Below are positions 24,730 through 27,547 of a stretch of DNA of 27,547 bases, one piece after another. The notes beneath the pieces are model-generated. The model was not told where the DNA came from, did not search any database, and saw only the letters and a program-made list of their open reading frames with translations. Within the stretch, counting starts at the first letter, position 1. The number at the start of each line of letters is the position of its first letter. A program made the position numbers and the translations under genes. The DNA lies in assembly GCF_020709055.1 (NCBI RefSeq), contig NZ_JAJFCK010000033.1, forward strand, positions 1-27,547. Reading direction: 5' to 3'. This DNA is from Ruminococcus callidus (GTDB taxonomy: Bacteria; Bacillota; Clostridia; Oscillospirales; Ruminococcaceae).

Positions 24730-25291
24730 TACCGCAAAAACTTCTGCAAAAACCATGGTCATCCCGCCGCTGGTGCTGGCGCTGATCTGCGCCGTCTGCT
24801 GCGGACTGCTGGTGCTCGCCAACAGCGTGACCAGGGACAAGATCGCAGCCGCTGAGGCTGCCTCCATTCAGGACAGCCTTCAGGAGCTGCCAGATGCCGG
24901 AACCTTTACGGAGATTCCGGACTTCACGCCGGAGGACAACGACCGTGCTGCGGCAACGGCGCTGTACATGGATGAAAAGGGACAGGCTGCTGTCCTCATC
25001 ACCGCAGACGGCTATAACAAGGGCGGTTTACAGGTGGTCGTAGGCGTGAACAGGGACGGTGCCGTCACCGGCATCTCGTTTGTCACCGTCTCGGAAACCC
25101 CCGGACTGGGCACAAAAGTACAGTCCAATCCGGAGCTGCTGGTGGACAATCTGGTGGGGCTGTCGGACACTGCCGCAGTGGACGGCGTGGACGGCATCAC
25201 CGGTGCCACCTATTCTTCCAAGGGAATGAAAGCTGCCGTGGACTGTGCCCTTGACACAGTCGGCGCAAATCAGGAGGTGCTCGGCGCATGA
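24722..25291 (+). CDS. rnfG: Rnf electron transport complex subunit G
   Basis: A 189-residue subunit with one N-terminal TM helix (about 14-35) and an extracytoplasmic FMN-binding domain. Covalent FMN attachment is predicted at Thr163 in DGITGATYSS. The conserved VSETPGLGTKV segment is present. I chose the ATG at 24722, with GGAAGG upstream; an earlier in-frame ATG at 24686 lies deep in rnfD. It overlaps rnfD by 8 nt and rnfE by 4 nt (ATGA), indicating coupled translation. Confidence 0.95.
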   Translation: MADTAKTSAKTMVIPPLVLALICAVCCGLLVLANSVTRDKIAAAEAASIQDSLQELPDAGTFTEIPDFTPEDNDRAAATALYMDEKGQAAVLITADGYNKGGLQVVVGVNRDGAVTGISFVTVSETPGLGTKVQSNPELLVDNLVGLSDTAAVDGVDGITGATYSSKGMKAAVDCALDTVGANQEVLGA

Positions 25292-25953
25292 ACTATGGAA
25301 AAGAATTTACCAAGGGTATTCTGAAAGAAAACCCCACGCTGGTGGGCCTGCTGGGTATGTGTCCCACGCTGGCAGTTACCACCGGCGCATTTAACGGCAT
25401 CGGCATGGGACTCTCCACCATGTTCGTTCTCATCTGCTCCAATCTGGTGATCTCCCTGCTGCGGAAGTTCATTCCCCAGCAGGTCAAGCTCCCGTGCTAT
25501 ATCGTCATCATCGCATCGTTCGTGACGCTGATCCAGTTTCTGGTGCACGGCTTTGTGCCGGCGCTGTATACCAGTCTGGGTGCGTTTCTGGAACTGATCA
25601 CGGTAAACTGTATCATTCTGGGACGTGCGGAGATGTTTGCCTGCAAGAACAACCCCCTCGCCTCCATTCTGGACGGCGCCGGAATGGGTCTGGGTTTCAC
25701 GCTGGCGCTGTTCCTCATGGGCAGTGTCCGTGAGATCCTGGGCAGCGGCACATGGTTCGGGCTGGCAATTCCGGGCATGGCAAACCACACCATCACCCTG
25801 TTTGTCATGCCGGCAGGCGGTTTCTTCGTGCTTGGCGTCATCATCGCTGTGGTATGCTGCCTGACCAAGAAAAAGCCGCCGAAGAAGATCGGCTGCGCAT
25901 CCTGCCCCAATGCGGCGGTGTGTGGCGCAAAGCATGAGGAGGCAGAAGCATGA
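25288..25953 (+). CDS. rnfE: Rnf electron transport complex subunit E
   Basis: A 221-residue membrane subunit with six predicted helices; with RnfA it forms the symmetric membrane core and carries an intramembrane iron-sulfur site. Conserved segments: KGILKENPTLVGLLGMCPTL, AFLELITVNCIILGRAE and DGAGMGLGFTLALFLMGSVR. The C-terminal tail after the last helix is basic then cysteine-bearing (KKKPPKKIGCASCPNAAVCG), which I do not recall from the best-known homologues. Overlaps its neighbours by ATGA on both sides. Confidence 0.95.
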   Translation: MNYGKEFTKGILKENPTLVGLLGMCPTLAVTTGAFNGIGMGLSTMFVLICSNLVISLLRKFIPQQVKLPCYIVIIASFVTLIQFLVHGFVPALYTSLGAFLELITVNCIILGRAEMFACKNNPLASILDGAGMGLGFTLALFLMGSVREILGSGTWFGLAIPGMANHTITLFVMPAGGFFVLGVIIAVVCCLTKKKPPKKIGCASCPNAAVCGAKHEEAEA

Positions 25954-26534
25954 GTACGTATGTTGCAATTATCATCGCCGCCGTCCTGACCAACAACTTC
26001 GTGTTGTCCAAGTTCTACGGCTGCTGTCCGTTTCTGGGCGTTTCGAAGAAGCTGGATTCCAGCATCGGCATGGGTGCTGCTGTGGTATTCGTCATGGTCT
26101 GCGCCTCGCTGGTCACCTATCCCATCTACCACCTGATCCTGAAGCCGCTGGAGCTGACGTATCTGCGTACCGTGGCGTTTATTCTGGTCATCGCCGTATT
26201 CGTACAGCTGCTGGAAATGGTCATCAAGAAGCTGATGCCGCCGCTGTATAAGACGCTGGGCGTGTACCTGCCGCTGATCACCACCAACTGCGCCGTGCTG
26301 GGTGTTACCCTCATGAACATCGACGACGGCTACAGCTTCGGACAGTCGCTGGTAAATGCGGCGTTCTCCGGACTGGGCTTTGCGCTGGCAATGGTGATCT
26401 TCTCTGGCGTGCGCTCCCGTGTGGACGATGCCGAGGAGGAGACACCCTCCACGTTCCGTGGTGTGCCGGCAACGCTGATCGCTGCGGCAATCGTATCGAT
26501 GAGTTTTCTGGGCTTTGGCGGTCTGGGACAGTAA
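25950..26534 (+). CDS. rnfA: Rnf electron transport complex subunit A
   Basis: A 194-residue membrane subunit, paralogous to RnfE, with six helices. Family markers: VLTNNFVLSKFYGCCPFLGVSKK (given here as the stretch at residues 11-33, with its paired Cys), YLPLITTNCAVLGV and the GLGFALAMVIFSGVR segment. The conserved Cys residues of the two inverted halves can hold the intramembrane [2Fe-2S] cluster shared with RnfE. It overlaps rnfE by ATGA and is followed 12 nt later by rnfB. Confidence 0.95.
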   Translation: MSTYVAIIIAAVLTNNFVLSKFYGCCPFLGVSKKLDSSIGMGAAVVFVMVCASLVTYPIYHLILKPLELTYLRTVAFILVIAVFVQLLEMVIKKLMPPLYKTLGVYLPLITTNCAVLGVTLMNIDDGYSFGQSLVNAAFSGLGFALAMVIFSGVRSRVDDAEEETPSTFRGVPATLIAAAIVSMSFLGFGGLGQ

Positions 26535-26546
26535 GGAGCGTGTGTC

Positions 26547-27470
26547 ATGGAATATATTTATCCGATTTTGATTTTCATCGCCATGGGCATTCTGTTCGGC
26601 GTGCTTCTGGTGATCGTATCCAAGGTGTTTGCCGTCAAGGTGGACGAGCGTGCTGCTGAGATCACGGAGAAGCTGCCGGGCGCCAACTGCGGTGCCTGCG
26701 GCTATGCCGGATGTGCGGACTATGCAGACGCCATTGTCAACAAGGGCGCACCCATGAACGCCTGCGTGCCGGGCGGTGCCGGCGCAGCCTCTGCCATCGG
26801 CGAGATCATGGGCGTTTCCGTCACGGCGGCAGAGCGTGTCGTTCCCGTGCTGCACTGCAACGGCACCTGTGATGCCACCGCCCGCAAGTTCCGCTTCGAC
26901 GGCGTGCAGACCTGTACGGCTGCCAAGCGGTTCTACGGCGGCACCGGCGTCTGCACCTACGGATGTCTGGGCATGGGAGACTGCGTTTCCGTCTGTGAAA
27001 ACGATGTCATCTCCATCCAGAACGGCATCGCAACCTTCTGCACCGAGAAGTGCGTGGGCTGTAACAAGTGCGCCAAGGTCTGTCCCAACGGGCTGATCGA
27101 GCTGCGGCCGGAGAAGAAAAAGGTGGACGTGCGCTGTTCCTCCCGCAATATGGGCAAGGTGGCAATGCAGTCCTGCAAGAACTCCTGTATCGGCTGTAAG
27201 AAGTGCGAGAAGGTCTGCAAGTTCGACGCCATCATCGTGGAGAACGCCTATCCGGTCATCGACTACGACAAGTGCAAATCCTGCGGTCTGTGCGCCAAGG
27301 AGTGCCCCAGAGGGTGCATCGAGAACCTGCGCAAGCCCAGGGTCGTTGCCCCGAAGCCGGAGGCAAAGCCCGCTGCAAAACCGGCAGCCAAGCCTGCGGA
27401 AGCTCCCGCAAAGCCCGTGGAGCAGCCCGCAGAAAAGCCCGCTGCACCGGCAGAAAAACCGGCGGAATAA
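26547..27470 (+). CDS. rnfB: Rnf electron transport complex subunit B with Ala-Lys-Pro tail
   Basis: A 307-residue subunit that accepts electrons from reduced ferredoxin. One N-terminal TM helix (about 4-26); a four-Cys cluster domain (Cys48, 51, 56 and 73, in GANCGACGYAGC); a Cys-rich region with GVCTYGCLGMGDCVSVC; and ferredoxin-like motifs CVGCNKCAKVCP, CIGCKKCEKVCK and CKSCGLCAKECP. The end (from about 270) is a low-complexity AKPAAKPAEAP-type tail, absent from many RnfB proteins. It completes the operon; no clear terminator is seen before the repeat at 27495 (a 6-bp stem lies at 27477-27492). Confidence 0.95.
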   Translation: MEYIYPILIFIAMGILFGVLLVIVSKVFAVKVDERAAEITEKLPGANCGACGYAGCADYADAIVNKGAPMNACVPGGAGAASAIGEIMGVSVTAAERVVPVLHCNGTCDATARKFRFDGVQTCTAAKRFYGGTGVCTYGCLGMGDCVSVCENDVISIQNGIATFCTEKCVGCNKCAKVCPNGLIELRPEKKKVDVRCSSRNMGKVAMQSCKNSCIGCKKCEKVCKFDAIIVENAYPVIDYDKCKSCGLCAKECPRGCIENLRKPRVVAPKPEAKPAAKPAAKPAEAPAKPVEQPAEKPAAPAEKPAE

Positions 27471-27494
27471 CCCGATGCGCATGGAAATGCGCTG

Positions 27495-27547
27495 AGAGCT
27501 CGTGTTCATAGGCGTCTATCTACGTCTTTTCGGCAAATTTTGTTGCA
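27495..27547. repeat. MITE-like element, copy 2 (cut by the window edge)
   Basis: The last 53 bases match the reverse complement of 6632-6684 at 50 of 53 positions, beginning with the terminal repeat AGAGCTCGTGTTCAT. The element therefore starts about 25 nt after the rnfB stop, and the rest lies outside the window. Confidence 0.85.

Noticed and set aside
22420..27470. Novel redox complex
   Set aside because: Order, cofactor motifs and lengths all match the known Rnf complex; only the leader and the two tails are unusual.

Overview
The window looks like chromosomal DNA of a Gram-positive gut Clostridia, most likely a Ruminococcus-type Oscillospiraceae. The evidence is a secreted protein with a two-repeat type I dockerin (the cellulosome anchoring module), a SpoIID homologue of the same length as the Bacillus protein, a clostridial-order Rnf operon (CDGEAB), RBSs of the AGGAGG type, GC-rich codon use, and interspersed palindromic repeats of the kind common in gut Firmicutes. 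Species is an inference. A perfect parS palindrome at 1922-1937 suggests the segment lies in the origin-proximal part of the chromosome.

Layout. 1-374: a dense run of perfect hairpins with no convincing gene, ending in a terminator-like stem. 375-1829: two tandem, distantly paralogous membrane-anchored proteins and their terminator. 1830-2366: parS and a nested palindromic repeat. 2367-3398 (minus): spoIID. 3399-3754: consensus promoter and a 230-nt structured leader for citrate synthase (3755-5131), whose 3' end overlaps an FG-GAP-like lipoprotein gene (to 6480). 6481-6716: a MITE-like repeat. 6717-13283 (plus): a closely packed series: response regulator, sensor kinase, a protein resembling an accessory domain of HNH restriction endonucleases, yqhQ, prmC, recA, recX. 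13276-13484: a frameshifted remnant that may be a TIR domain. 13573-15475: rimO and pgsA, then a bidirectional terminator. 15578-18208 (minus): a SUFU-domain protein, a frameshifted maltose/galactoside O-acetyltransferase and an AIM24 protein. 18209-18746: an inverted-repeat element between two nearly identical outward-facing promoters. 18747-19622: dockerin protein. 19752-22038 (minus): histidine phosphatase, membrane protein and RluA-type pseudouridine synthase. 22145-27470: a promoter, a 240-nt structured leader and the complete rnfCDGEAB operon. 27495-27547: the start of a second copy of the 6521-6687 repeat.

How the genes work together. Rnf oxidises reduced ferredoxin with NAD+ and drives ion export, the usual energy-conserving device of a fermentative anaerobe. 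Citrate synthase would supply 2-oxoglutarate for glutamate. The two-component system, YqhQ, PrmC, RecA and RecX form one long co-directional block with several start/stop overlaps, so they are probably co-transcribed at least in part. The dockerin protein and the membrane and lipoproteins face the cell surface.

No complete, clearly novel multi-gene system was found. The most interesting signals are non-coding: the parS site, the hairpin run at 1-232, the repeat family with three copies in the window, the duplicated inverted promoter, and the long structured leaders of gltA and rnfC. Among proteins, the stand-alone restriction-linked domain at 8868-9557 and the TIR-like remnant at 13276-13484 deserve a second look.
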